A stretch of 64,000 bases of DNA from Eucommia ulmoides (lineage: Eukaryota; Streptophyta; Magnoliopsida; Garryales; Eucommiaceae): the NCBI GenBank assembly GCA_016647705.1, contig CM028340.1:12849001-12913000 (forward strand), given 5' to 3'. A program made the translations under genes and the position numbers. The notes under the pieces were generated by a model that was not told the DNA's origin, ran no database searches, and saw only the letters and a program-made list of their open reading frames with translations. This document shows, piece after piece, positions 1 through 12,515 of the stretch. The stretch's first letter is position 1. Every line of letters starts with the position of its first letter.

Positions 1-963
1 TTAAATCTATGTTTTTATTTGTTTTTCATTGTTGTTTTTGATTTTCCATTATCGTAATTGAAAGTGAAAGATATAAAATTAAAACAAAATGAGGAAAAAT
101 AAGAAAACTAAATGAAAATTTATTTTTTAGAATACAAACAAGGGGTGAGTCAAATGGTGGTGTTTATATTGGAGATTAAGTCTGTCATTTCTATATATAA
201 TAGTGATCATCATACTATAAAACATTTGGTAAGAACACAATACTACAAGAAAAAATGTAATTTAGTGACAAAACATGTCTATTTCAACCCCTCTCTCTCT
301 CATCTCTAAATTAAATGTTACCACACCTTGCGAAAAAATTAGTCATGATAACGCTTCAATTTTAAGTAGTCAAAATTTTTAAGATTAAAATTATAAGTGT
401 TAAATTTATTAAGTATTGAATATATTGATTGTTGACTAATTACCTTTGGTGGTGTGTGTTTTAATAAAAAAAGAAAAAGAAAAATATGAGAAAAAATATA
501 AATTATATGGATGAAAAAAGAGAAGAAAAAAAAATAAAAATAAAATGCAAAATTTTATAACTAAATTTATTCTTCACTAGTTTGAGAAGAAAATGAAAAA
601 AGAAAATAAGAGAAGAAAAAATTAAAATTATACTCTTAATAATATCATTTTTAATTTATTTTTATAAATAAATATAAAAATAATAAATTATATTAAAATA
701 AATTATTTTTCTACTTTATTTTTCTCATTTTTTTTTTCTTTATTTTCAACTAAAGATGCCCCGAGTTTAAAGGCATAACTGAAGGCACCCTAAATTTAAA
801 GGCAACGCTTAGTCCATAACTTTATCGCTTATGCTTCATACAAAAGAGGGAGAGATTAAAAAGACAAAATTTAACTTCATACAGGCCCGAAGGTTCCTAT
901 GTTAATGAAAGAATGTTTATTCATTCCCCAACCAACTACCCTTTTTCAGACCCTACTATTGCA
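1..963. other. AT-rich intergenic flank
   Basis: No gene is supported here. Positions 460-760 are a run of A/T-rich sequence resembling, in reverse orientation, the internal part of MITE-like copies near 3970-4345 and 24935-25327; all share AATAAATTA-type stretches around a TATAATTATAATTTT core. No terminal repeats remain, so only a degraded MITE remnant is inferred. The short open frame at 112-309 is low-complexity and is not called as a gene. Confidence 0.5.
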
Positions 964-972
964 CTATAAAAT
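964..972 (+). promoter_or_regulatory. TATA box of candidate small gene
   Basis: CTATAAAAT lies about 85 bases upstream of the ATG at 1055. It is followed by a GA-rich leader (GAGAGAGAGAGA near 1008-1020 and again near 1031-1040), a common layout for plant core promoters and 5' leaders. It is a motif match in AT-rich DNA, so its weight comes from the spacing to the downstream ORF. Confidence 0.45.
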
Positions 973-1054
973 CGGGTTTCTACACTTCCCCTACTTCAAA
1001 ACGAACGAGAGAGAGAGAGACAAAATTTTAGAGAGAGAGATACAGTACTAAGTC

Positions 1055-1225
1055 ATGGAGATTGATATGAACATTAGAGTGAAATTCATTGGGTCCATAA
1101 CAATGGGTTCGTTTCTCATAATTCTGCTATACTTTATCGTGAAAAAGTGCAAGGCAAATCATTTGGAAGTTGCCGGAGCCGGAAACCCACCATTGGCAGC
1201 CAACCTTGAGATGGGATTCACCTAG
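1055..1225 (+). CDS. candidate 56-residue single-pass membrane protein
   Basis: I do not recognise this protein. The frame starts with MEIDMNIRVK and ends NLEMGFT before a TAG. Residues about 11-29 are a continuous hydrophobic stretch (FIGSITMGSFLIILLYFIV) followed by the basic cluster KKCK, which fits one transmembrane segment with a positive flank on the cytosolic side. The tail is small and proline/alanine/glycine-rich (EVAGAGNPPLAANLE). Codon composition is more balanced than in the surrounding AT-rich DNA. Supporting context: a TATA box about 85 bases upstream, a GA-rich leader, and a possible 3'UTR intron acceptor (TTAATGCAG ending at 1325). It could be the first exon of a longer gene if a donor near the end is used instead of the stop. 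Function is not inferred. Confidence 0.45.
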   Translation: MEIDMNIRVKFIGSITMGSFLIILLYFIVKKCKANHLEVAGAGNPPLAANLEMGFT

Positions 1226-2448
1226 GTTAAATGGGTAACGCTATTTCATTTCAAGTTGATTTATAAATTAAATACAAATGAATATTGATGATTTTTGATA
1301 TGGGTATCTTTCTCTTTTAATGCAGGAGACTGAAACCCTTATGGGTTTGTCTATTTTCAGGTTCGTCTTGGTTTTTGTTTATTTTATTTCCTAAAGGGCT
1401 CTGCCTTCTATAAATCTTGCATGTATTTTTAAAAACTTGTTTCCTTGTTGTTTCTTTATGCATCTCTAATATATTTTGTTTTTGTCATGTTAACCAAATA
1501 CCTTATTGAAACACAAAGAACACACACGACCATGCACAGAGTAGGGTGAACAAGACCCAGTCCGACCCGAAAACCCAAGTCCGACCAATACGGACCCCCG
1601 ATGTGAGGAAATGAGGTCTAAATCCATGAATGAGAATACAGCTAGTTGATTTCTCTATTCAAATAAAGAAGAAGTGAAAAACCCTTTACTGAAAAAAGGA
1701 AAAAGAAGAAGAAAAGTTCACTCTTTCACTAAAATTCCATTTTGTCTGTATATATCTTCATAAATGATTACCATGGATATTTTATTAGAATGAAAGACAT
1801 AATTCTCGTTCAGAAAAAAACTTGGAATAAAGGATAAAGGGAAACGGACTTTTTTTTATTTTTTCTTTCCGTGTTTGGATAAAGGGAAAGGAAAAATTTG
1901 GAAGAAAGTTCAATCCTTTAAATCAAAATAATCTATTTTTTTCCGTAGTTTTACTATTTGAATCATATTTAATGTATTTTATTATAAATCATACTACTGC
2001 TCCAGTACTCCTACTCCTACTCCTACTCATTCCCATGCAAATCCCACGTGGGTCCCAAACAAGACAACATCACATGGTAAGAAAATGATCTCCTACTCAT
2101 CCTGCTCATTCCCATGCAAAGGCATATTTTTAATAAAAAATACTAATATTTCAGTTTTTTCTACAATAATCAATATTGACGCATGAGTGGAATTTCTTGG
2201 CCTAAAAAGAGTATTCTAAGGTCCAAAAAGAATCAGTTTGACCAGAAAGTTAACTATGGCTGTTTTTGACAAAAAAATACCACTTTTCTAAGTAAAAATG
2301 GCCTTCTGAGGTCAAAAAGGTATTTTTTGTTTTTACGCGAAATTTGAGCTAGTTTTGCAATTTTTCAATAATTTAGGGATCTTTTCTGCAATTTTTATAT
2401 TTTCTGTATTAGGGTTTCATTTATAATGTTTGTAAAGCCGCTTGACAA
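1226..2448. other. non-coding, repeat remnants
   Basis: No gene seen. The acceptor-like TTAATGCAG ending at 1325 may belong to a 3'UTR intron of the small ORF. Around 1990-2120 the phrase CTCATTCCCATGCAAA occurs twice, near CTCCTACTC repeats, suggesting a local duplication. The remainder is AT-rich sequence without recognisable termini. Confidence 0.35.
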
Positions 2449-2630
2449 CTTTTTCTTTAATTGATATTGAGTTTTTTCTCAATTTTCCCATTCAATTTCT
2501 CAGTATTCTTTTGTGAATCAACGAATTTTTTATCGACAGCTTTTTCTTTAATTGATATTGAGTTTTTCCTCAATTTTCGCATTCAATTTCTCGATATTCT
2601 TTTGTGAATCAACGAGTTTTTTATTGGCAA
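2449..2630. repeat. two-copy tandem duplication, 91-bp unit
   Basis: The unit beginning CTTTTTCTTTAATTGATATT at 2449 is repeated at 2540 with a few substitutions. Both copies end in TTTTGTGAATCAACGA plus a T-rich tail. It lies in otherwise featureless DNA and has no coding potential. Confidence 0.8.
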
Positions 2631-3479
2631 TTCTCATTTCACCACGTACGCTGCCTCAGATACCCTGTAGCTTTTTTCAAAGATATAATCAATATTTTGT
2701 TAATCGAACTAGACTTGTTGGTTAGATTAGGTAAAGTGCTGACCGATTCAAATTCTGAGCCAATTAAGTGCTGAAACCTGTTTAGAGTACAAAATCGATG
2801 AACCGTCCGGTTCAACCTGTTAATCCAATGAATTGAAACAGTTCTAAGGAAACCAGTCAGTTTTTCAAAAATTCGGGTCAGGTATAAAAGTCTCCCAATA
2901 CCATCCTATTTTTTTGTTCTTTTGAAGCTAGACATTGATTTCTGGGCTTCTACTCAATAATTCTGGAAAATCGTCTGTAAGATTGGAAATTGTCCGGGCT
3001 TCTCAGTGGTACTTTTAACTATCCATATCAGACCTCTCTAACCCCACCTCAGCACGGAAAAAGACCAAGACAAGTCGACCAGATCATACTGTTGTAATAA
3101 ACTAAGATTTGACATCAACACTGTTCAAGATTTAATGGATAATATGCTAACATGATGTTTCTTGTTTTGGATTGTCAAGTAATTGTGGAGATCTATGTGT
3201 GAAAATCTAAGATTGAGGCGTTCCTTGCGCGAGATGGTTTCTTTATAATTTACTGATGTTTCATAGGATTGATCACAAGATTCAATGTAATTTATTTATT
3301 TATTGTTTAATAATCTGTTTAATGTTGTTCTTGATTTGATTTGTTTAACATAATTGTTGTTTAATAAACTGTTTAATTTTTGTGTAATAATGTCTTAAAT
3401 TTAAACTGTTTAAACTGTTGAATTGCTTGATGGTGCTTCGTTATTGAAAATGATTGTCTTTTGAATTGTTATTGATATG

Positions 3480-3578
<99 letters not shown>

Positions 3579-4550
3579 ATATATTATTTTTTAATATTTT
3601 TTAAATTATTTTAATTTTTATTAACTTAATTATAACATCACGGTTCAATTGCGGTTTATCTATCCTAAAATTTGTAACTTAATGGATATCTAGTTTACCT
3701 CTCTTGTAGAAGGTCTTGATCAGTTTAACCCCCTCCTGCAACCTATATACCAAAACAAATTACGGTTTATCTACTGGTTGATTTACCCCATGACCCGGTG
3801 ACTTTTACTATTTAAAAACATTGGATATAATTTATTTATTTAGTACCTCAAAAATAAATCAATGGCCATTGCAAAAGTTGTCTTTAATTTATTATTCAAT
3901 CTTCTTTAAATATTTACCTAGTCTGATAATTATGAAATTACCCTAATTTCTATTTGTCCATCTGCCTTTGTATTAACAAATTGCATTCGAGGGAAAATGG
4001 AAAAAAAAAAAAAAAAGATAATATTTTTATTTATTATAAAAAATTATTTTATTTAATATTATTTCATTAATAAAAACATTAAACGAAGAAAATAATTTAT
4101 TTTAATATAATTTATTATTTTATCCTCATGTATTACAAAAATAAATTAAACACTATTATCAATAATATAATTATAATTTTCTTCTCTTCTTAAAAAATTC
4201 TCCCTTATTTTCTTTTCAAATTAGAGAGAAAAAAATTATTTAAAAAATTGTATATTTTTTTTCCTATTTAATTTTTCTCCCATTTTTCATCCGTACCAAA
4301 TAATTTTTTTTTTTTTTATTTTTTTTTCATTTTCCAAACATGGAAAAGAAAAGGAAAAGGTACGAAAAATCAAAAACCTATGTTATAACAATTGTCGAGA
4401 ATACACAAATTATAGGTGCTTTGACTCGAATTTGGATTCATTAAAAATTTTGTGCTTTGGGGGGGGGGGGGGTTTCTGCCTTTTTGCAAATGAAAAGCAT
4501 GTTGATGCAAGATTAGATTTAGGTTGGGTGGTTGAACCCGCAACATCTAA
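2631..4550. other. non-coding with simple repeats and MITE remnants
   Basis: No gene seen. Phrases such as GAACCGTCCGGTTCAACC near 2800 and CGGTTTATCTA plus GACCCGGTGAC near 3650-3800 look like degraded transposon ends. Positions 3970-4345 match the MITE-like family seen at 24935-25327 over an AT-rich stretch. A run of 14 G lies at 4459-4472. Confidence 0.4.
3483..3575. repeat. (TC)n then (TA)n compound microsatellite
   Basis: An uninterrupted TC run (3483-3539) passes directly into a TA run (3540-3575). Such loci are prone to length change and may vary between assemblies. Confidence 0.95.
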
Positions 4551-5550
4551 GGTTGCGTTTGGATAAGGGATTTGACAAATTTCAGAAATTTGTCAAATGA
4601 TGGGATTTCAAAATCTTGAATTTTGAAATCCGTACATTACATAAATCTCTTATTTGGATAATAGTTTAAGCTGAAATATTTGAACGTGTAATCTCAACAT
4701 ATTATGAGAACAAAATAGAATAGAACATAATTAATAGGAACAAAAATAGAAACTCATTGCCAAACACCATACCAAACCCAAATCTAAGAACAAATTCAAG
4801 AAAAACCCAAATCGAAATCATTCAGATCATTCGTTCATTCGAAATTGAAATAGTTTGTTCGTTCGAAATCGCAATTGTTCAATCGAAATCAAAATCGTTC
4901 GTTCGTGTTGAAATTGCAATCATTCGTTTGAATCGAAATCATTCGTTCGTGTTCGAAATTGAAATCATTCGTTCGAAATGGAGTCAAAATTAGAACCCTA
5001 AATTGAGGCGACGACGAAGACAAACCATCGACGAAGCTGAAGAAAACGAATGAAGAAGAAGATAACGCTGAGATGATGAAGAAGACGACACTGAGATGAT
5101 GAAGAAGACGAAGCTGAAGACCACGAAATTGAAGACGACGAACAAAGCTGAGATGAGGAAAAACATATTCGAAATCGAACCCGAAATCGAAGAACATATT
5201 CGAAATCGATTTCGTGTTGAAATCTAAGAACATATTTCGAAATCGAAGAACATACTTGAACAAATCAAAAGACATGAACGAAGAAGAAGCACAGAAGTAG
5301 ATGACAAAGAACGAAGAAGCACAGAAGCAGAAGAACAAGCGACGAAGCAAAAGACATGACCAAATGATTTCACAAATTTAACCTCTCCCAAAAGGATTTC
5401 AAAATCTTTCATTTCACTCCCCAAAAGATTTGACAAATCCTCTTTCCTAAAATTCTTTCACTCCCCAAATAAGAGATTTATCAAAAGATGATTTATAAAT
5501 CCTCTACCTAAATGAAATCCCTCCTATAATTCTCTTACCCAAACACAACC
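4551..5550. mobile_element. PIF/Harbinger-like non-autonomous element, 1.0 kb
   Basis: The ends are inverted repeats: GGTTGCGTTTGGATAAGGGA on the left and, read as reverse complement from the right, GGTTGTGTTTGGGTAAGAGA. Both are flanked by the trinucleotide TAA (4548-4550 and 5551-5553), the target-site size expected for PIF/Harbinger elements. There is no transposase. The interior holds a degenerate array built on TTCGAAATC (about 4810-4985) and GAA/GAC-rich tandem sequence (about 5010-5360). Long open frames inside are products of these simple repeats, not genes. A shorter relative sits at 18852-19135. Family assignment rests on TIR style and TSD size only. Confidence 0.7.
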
Positions 5551-5839
5551 TAATATTCAAATGGCCGTTGCAAAAATTGCATTTGATTTATATTCAGAGT
5601 AGGACTATAATTCATCATTTATTATATTTTAATTTTATATTAAATATAAATTATTATTGAGAAATTTATTATATAGTTCTCAAGATATATATAAATCGAA
5701 AAATACACTTCCAACTACCATAATAAAATTTTGAAAAATTTGGTGAAAAATCCCATTCCATAAAAATCATCACTTTGTGGGGTCCTATAATAATAATTTT
5801 TTAACACATTACATGATCCTTAGAAAGTGATTTTTTAAA

Positions 5840-7075
5840 AGAAAAATTACCTATTAATCCCAAAAAAAGAAATTATTTACCACCTACTCCCATCGATTTT
5901 TCTTTGCACCGATTAGTCCCGTCAACACGTTTTTCTTGCACCAATTAGTCTCATCAACACTTTTCCTTGCACCAATTAGTCCCATTTTAAAAAATGGTGA
6001 GGATTGAGTTTACCGAAATGCCCTCCCATGAGTTTCACATTGAGAAGGAAGATCGTCAAATTGATGTACCACCGCTGTCAGCCGCCTGCCGCCGCCGGTC
6101 GCCGGTCGCCGCCGCCATAAATTACAGATTTACCCCAAACTTTATTACTTTTTGTCACTTTTATATGTTTCAAAAAAAAAAAAAAAAATCTTAATTTTAG
6201 GATAAAATCGTTACTAAATGTAATGTAAAATAAGAGAACAATTGATGTTATATTCAACATTTACAGGTGTTCAATATAATATCATATGTATTTTACTCTG
6301 CATACAAAAATAAGAGACTAATGGATGTTACATTCAACATCCACATGAGGGGTATTTTGGTTAGAAAAAAATAACATTTAAAAAAAAAAAAACAGTTGAT
6401 GTTACATTCAATATCCACAGGGGTTGAATGTTACATTCAACATCCACATGAGGGACATTTTGGTCAGAAAAAAATAACATTAAAAAAAAAAAAAAAAAAA
6501 ACACAGTTGATGTTACATTCAACATTCACAGGTGTTGAATGTTACATTCAACATCCATATGAGTGGTATTTTGGTTAGAAAAAAATAACATTAAAAAAAA
6601 AAAAAAAAAAAATTGATGTTACATTCAACATCCACATGAGGAGCATTCAACATGCACATTAGGGGGATTTTGGTCACAAAAAAATAACATTAAAAAAAAA
6701 AAAAACACAGTTGATGTTAAATTCAACACTCACAGGTGTTAAATGTTACATTCAACATCTACATGAGGGGCATTTTGATCAGAAAAAAATAGTATTAAAA
6801 AAAAAAAAAAAAAAAACAATTGATGTTACATTCAATACCGAATGTTACATTCAACATCCACATGAAGGGTATTTTGGTCAGAAAAAATATCATAAAAAAT
6901 AAAAAATAAAAAAATAAAAAATAAATAAAATTTAATAATTTTGATGTTACATTCAACATCCATGTGAGGGGTATTTTGGTCATAAAAAAACAAAAGAACT
7001 TATTGGTGCAAAAAAAAAGTGATGAGAGTATTTGATAATTTCTTTTGTATTTTAGGACTAAATAGTGCATGCCCC
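5840..7075. mobile_element. Mutator-like non-autonomous element with internal tandem array
   Basis: The first about 75 bases (ACCTATTAATCCCAAAA ... TTTGCACCGATTAGTCC) match the reverse complement of the last about 75 bases (CACTATTTAGTCCTAAAA ... TTTGCACCAATAAG) with many substitutions, giving diverged terminal inverted repeats. The 9-mer TTTTTTAAA flanks both sides (5831-5839 and 7076-7084), the duplication size typical of Mutator-like elements, although its low complexity weakens the argument. No transposase frame is present. Most of the interior is the palindromic tandem array described separately. Confidence 0.55.
6241..6990. repeat. tandem array with palindromic core, unit about 110-125 bp
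   Basis: About six irregular units repeat the order: TTGATGTTACATTCAACATC, CACATGAGGGGCATTTTGG, TCAGAAAAAAATAACATT, then a poly-A run of 12-20. The core GATGTTACATTCAACATC has complementary 6-base arms, and GTTGAATGTTACATTCAAC has 8-base arms around TTA, so each unit can form short hairpins. Short ORFs on both strands are by-products of the repeat. Confidence 0.9.
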
Positions 7076-7084
7076 TTTTTTAAA

Positions 7085-9314
7085 TCTTGAGACCTCTCAA
7101 AAAAATTCTCTAAAAATTTTAGTCCACAAAGATTTTTAGACCTATGTTATTTGTCCATCTTTTTGCATTATTTACGTACGTCGTCATTCTGTTAAAAAAT
7201 TAAGACGTGAACATATACATTTTTATTCTGATATTTAAACATTTTAATACATTTTAATTTTGATTTTTCTGTTGTGAATGTTCATTGTTTTTTACATGAA
7301 CAAATCAACAAAACATAATGCCAATATAAACATTCAACAAAACCACCGAAATAAAAAAAAAAAAAAAAAAAAAAAGAAATAAAAAAATAAAAACTAAGAT
7401 CAAATTAAAAAAACGGTGAATATTTCATCAATTACGTGAACGTTCACCCAAAAACACTACAAACAACAAAATCAAAATATTCAAAACCCTTTAAGATTGA
7501 CAAAAAAAAAAAAAAAATTAGCATTAACATTCATTAACCACAAATGACAAATGATACATTTACCCCGAAAACTAAATCAAAATAAATTTGAAACACAAAC
7601 ATGGGTTGAACATTAAGCAAACACCAAAACAAATTAAATAAATCAAAAAAAAACTAAGATCAACGAAAAACACATTGGAATGACTATTTCATTTATTCAT
7701 ATCAACATTTCACTCAAAACACCAAAAAACAACAAATCAAGACGTTGAAAATCCCTTAACATCAACAGGAACAAAACTAGTAGGAACATTCACCAATCAC
7801 AAAAAGGCATATCTACTCGAAATCAAAATACATCAGAAATCCGTACGAACATTCTTCAAAACACAAATCAACAACATAAAAAAACTCTAACAAACAACAA
7901 AAAGAATGTTCATGTGAATAAACAAAACGCCAAAAAAATTAACAAGATCAAAATAGATTGACCCCCAATGCAAACATTTACAAAAATACAAATCAACAGC
8001 ATTGAAAAAACCCTAAAAGATCAACGAACATTTAGACCTAAATGCAAACGGTGACGGTCAAAATAGAACAATGGAGAAGCAAATCGGCGACGATGTGGAT
8101 CAGATCTTGAAAATCCCAAATCGGTTTCCAGATCTAAGATTTCTCAAGTTAGAAAGAGAAAGAAAGAGAGAAACGGGCGGTGAGCTACGGCGAGGAGATC
8201 TGTGTTGGACGAAGGAGATTGACAATGATGAGCGAAGCAGTTGCGGGACGAATATGGCAAATCCGAGGTCTGGGATTGAGAGAGAGAGAGACGGGCGGCG
8301 AGGAGCGACAAGCAGCAGTGAGTGACGTAAATCGCTACTGGGAGATCTGTGTTTTGGTTTAGGTTTTGAAGATGAACAGAGAGGGAGACGTCTTGGAACT
8401 CTTTGAGAGTGATATGAGACTCTGTTTGAAAATAAAGTTAGGGTTATATATTTATATAGGGGCAGAATTATCTCTTTATTAGTAAATTTAACTCTCAAAT
8501 TATTTAATACTAAGAAGATGATTAAATAATAATTTTTTTGCTTAAAAGTCTCGTTGAAGAGAGAGAGTGTAAAATTTTGGTTAAACAATAAAAAACTCAT
8601 TATTTAATTATATTTTGTATTTTGATTTCATGATTCATGTTTACATTTTCAATTAAAGATTTTCAATTAAATTAATTATTGATGGTCCTCGAACCTCCGA
8701 TCTCCAGTCATTGAACTCCGACCATTAGCTGCCGAATTGTTTTTGTTATATAACTATTTTTAGTGTATTTTTAGTTACCTATAACTATTTTTTAATATAT
8801 TTTTTAGTTATATTTTGTAAGCGTATTTTTAAGTTAAATTTTAGTATTTTTTTAATGCACATCCATGTAATTTTCTAACGACCAATAACCGAATAATTAG
8901 TTGAATTGGTTGAATGTAACTAAAAACTATATTAAAAAAATGTTATTAAAAAATTAGTTTAATGTAACTAAAATAATTCGGTGACCGATGATAGCGTTAA
9001 TCCATGCGACTTGAGTCTAGTGCATGGTGGTGTGGGCTAGCGGTTGGTGAAGCAACTCTAATTAGAACATTAGTGTTTTGTTGAACTGTAATACATGTTA
9101 CTAAAACTAAAATATTTATTTGGCATGTGAATTTATCAATTTAGTATCATTATTAAGACCTTTCACCAATTAATTTTTACTATTTATACCTCGTGCCAAA
9201 AAGTACGAATATAATTCGTTGGTATGCAATTCTTAATTTGTATTATAGATTTAACACACACACATGCATGTACTGAAATCCAAAAAATTCTATCTATCGA
9301 TATAAAGATAAATA
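7085..9314. other. AC-rich and gene-like non-coding sequence
   Basis: Positions 7200-8000 are strongly A/C-biased, with repeated AAACATTCA-type words and no gene. Positions 8050-8430 are GC-richer and look like a promoter plus leader on the minus strand (GA/CT tracts near 8155-8175 and 8275-8295), ending in a TATATATTTATATA motif near 8446-8459. This resembles captured promoter material in other plant transposons, but no protein domain is recognisable. From 8650 to 9314 nothing is supported. Confidence 0.35.
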
Positions 9315-9465
9315 TCTATTATATAAAACAGGACGGTTTTTTGGCTGACTAGGACAAACTTATGACTAGGACAAAAAAATATGATTAGGACAAACAAAGT
9401 TGATGACGAGGATGAACAAATTTGTTGTGTAGGACATTTTACCAACTTAAGTTAAGGAATATATA

Positions 9466-9965
9466 AGGAAATTAAATTTGTCTAAAAGGAAATAAAGTTA
9501 TATTTATATTATTTTTGGCTTATAAAAATATAAATAATGATATATATATATATATATAAAAAAAAAAAAAAGGTATATAATTTCTTAATTGCTTAATTTT
9601 CTCTCTCTATCTCTTAATTCTTTCTCTCTCATGGTCTTAATTCCTTAAATAGAGACACCAAAATTAATTAAAAAATTTAGTCACTTTTTAATTTATTATA
9701 TTATATATATATATATATGGACGTTTTGGCTTATAAAAATATATAATCTATTCTATAAAACTTTTCAGGACATAAATTTAGAGCCATAAAAGGAAACTGG
9801 ATTTGTTGAAATAAAAATAAGGCTATATATATGGACGTTTTGATTTATAAAAACATATATAATGACAAAACGGATATATAAATTTTTAATTCCCTAATTT
9901 TCTCTCTCTATCTCTTAGTTCTCTATCATAATCTTAATTCCTTGAATAGAGACACCCAAATTATG
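9466..9965. repeat. diverged direct duplication inside Helitron
   Basis: Two segments, roughly 9466-9675 and 9783-9965, share the order GGCTTATAAAAATATA, a TA run, then CTAATTTTCTCTCTCTATCT and AATTCCTTAAATAGAGACACC, with substitutions and indels. It looks like an old duplication within the element. Confidence 0.65.
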
Positions 9966-12515
9966 AAAAGAAATATGCCTAATTTCCTCAATCCCTAATT
10001 CATAATTCCTAATCGTCTATCAATATTATGGAACAAAGATGTCTAATTCTCCTAATTTTTTCTCTCTCCTTACAATTAATTTCTCACCCTAATTGTCTCT
10101 TAAATAAAATAGCACTACCACCTCTCTAATCAATTTCATTTCACTCCCTCGCTCCCATCTGCCCAAACCCTCTACGATTGCCCTTCCATGGCCATCACCG
10201 CGCCATCGCCATGCCATCTCTGTTATCGCCATCACTGCGACCAGGTATGTTTTTCTCTCTCTTTGTCTCTTGCTTTCTCAATCGATGCAAGCTACGACGC
10301 TAGACTCCTAATATGAACCCTAACGCCGTGAAGATCCAAATACCGAACACCACTGCAAACCCTAACATCGACAAACATATATATTTGTTTTGTAATTTAT
10401 TGTTCCTTTATATGCATTCACCAGATATAGTTAGGAGCCTAACTGTCTGGATTTTTGGGTGTGTTGTTATATCTACATTTGTTAGGTTGTGATAAGGATG
10501 AGACCTGTTTATTTATTTATTTTTTAATTTCAATTCCTATATCTACATTTGTTTGGTTGTGCTAAATTTCAATTCCAAAGCCTAAATTTGATACAACCAA
10601 ACACTACGTTCCTGATTTTTTTATTTATTTTTTATTGAAAAGGGGTTTGATTTTCTAATTGATTTGCAGGAACAATGTTCTAAGGATTGGAAACTAAATT
10701 AAGGAGGCTAAAATGTGAAAATGAAAAACTGAACTTCAATATGTGAATTGAAGGTTTTGTGCAACTAATTATGGTTAGTGAGTGTTTCTGTTCTATTCTA
10801 TTCTGTTTTGATAGGCAGAGTTTGAGGTGAACTCATATTTTAATTCCTATCAGTTGAATGAATCGTTGTTGCAATTTGAATTGAAATTGAGAATTTAGTT
10901 TGTTCTTGAGGTTCATTTCTCTATTTCATCATTTGGTATCTTCGATGCAAATTTCTACTTGAGTTCTCAATTTCAGTTTTTGTTTCATCATTTGGTTTCT
11001 TCAATGTTGATGATTCCCTTCAATTTCAATTTTCTTTCGGTTTTAAATTCGTTTACACTTGAATTTTCAGATGATTTCTTCTTAAATTCTTAAATTGTGT
11101 AGATCAATAACGGATCTGATAGATTTGGCAATGACAACGCTAACGATAACGGATCCAATGGATTTGGCTAAATTGTACTTTGCACCCTTAAAATTTGCGA
11201 GTAATCCTAGGTAGGATTTGTAATAGATATCGTGCATGGGGAACTTCGACCCGTATCTTGGTTGGGCAACTCGGAATGTACGTTAGAGGTATCGATCCTA
11301 TCGCCACTCTCTTACCCGCAACCGGTGTTGTAGCCCTGGCGGTGTTGCCTCCTCATACATGAAAAAACACCAAATTTGAGCCTCTATAGCTATTTTTCAT
11401 AATTTTTGTTTTTTTGGGATAACTAAAAATTTGTTTTCTTTGATCCATATTCACTCTTTTGATTGTCGGTAGGAATTTTCTTTTGATCTAAATTTATTTT
11501 ACCATCATCTAATTTAGTTAGTTCGTTTTCGATTCATTTTTATATTTTTCCCAACAGTGATTTATCCCTTGAGTGAGTACTTGGAAACCACTGCTATATT
11601 TCTGTGTCATCACGTCCCGAAGGTAAGATTTTAGTTCAATATTTTTTACTTTGATTTTGTTTTGGTTTAACTCATGCTTAGTTGTGATTATATTAGTATC
11701 TGAGTATTAATCTTATTGATACTTATTGTGTTATATTTGTAATAAACTGTTAGTATCAAACAAGTGTAGAATGTTGTACTAATAGATGATGTTATATAAA
11801 AAAATCAGTCATCTTTTTAGGTTCAATTTGAGATTTTGCTACCGAATCCGTTTGTTCGATATTTTATATTCACATGAAAATAGAAATGTCAAACCAAATT
11901 TGTTCTGTTTGAAGAAATTTGTTCTAAAGTTTTTGGAGTAGAATTTGAGGGATTAGATGCCTAAGGTGAGTTGTACCATTTCAAATGTAAGAATTTTGGA
12001 GCATAAATTCGTTTTGTATTTCAGGGATTGGAAGTTTAGTTAGTGGTCGAATTTCAAATGTATAAATCATATTGTTTGTTTTAATGAGGTCGATGTTAAT
12101 TCAATTAAATAAAAGAAGTTAAAATTGTTTTTTTTTTTTTTTTTTCCATTTTAAATTGCAAAGGTTTTTTTGTAATTTCTATTTGTTTATAGATTTTGTA
12201 ACTTTAATTCTGTTTTTATTTTTGAATTACATGTGCGAAATGTAACATTGACGTAATAAGATTTGGATAAGCAATATACATTTTTAATTTTGATTTTTTT
12301 CGGTTCAACTCATGTTTAATTGTGATATTATTTTAATAACCGATTTTTTTTGTTACTGGATAATAATTGTGTTCTAATTATAATATACATTGTTTATCGG
12401 TAATAATATTTAAATGTTAATTATTATTGTTTTAATGTGATAGATGTAGAATGTTGTATAAACTAAGGAGATTATATCATTTTTTTTAGGTTAATTTTTT
12501 ATTTTTTTTTACAAC

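Noticed and set aside
4757..5436. Several open frames on both strands in the Harbinger-like element
   Set aside because: They encode only the TTCGAA and GAA/GAC simple repeats (EIEIIRS-type or FDFEY-type strings).
6241..6990. Regularly spaced repeats considered as a CRISPR-like array
   Set aside because: Spacing and unit content are repeated rather than unique spacers, and the DNA is plant nuclear; it is a tandem repeat inside a transposon.
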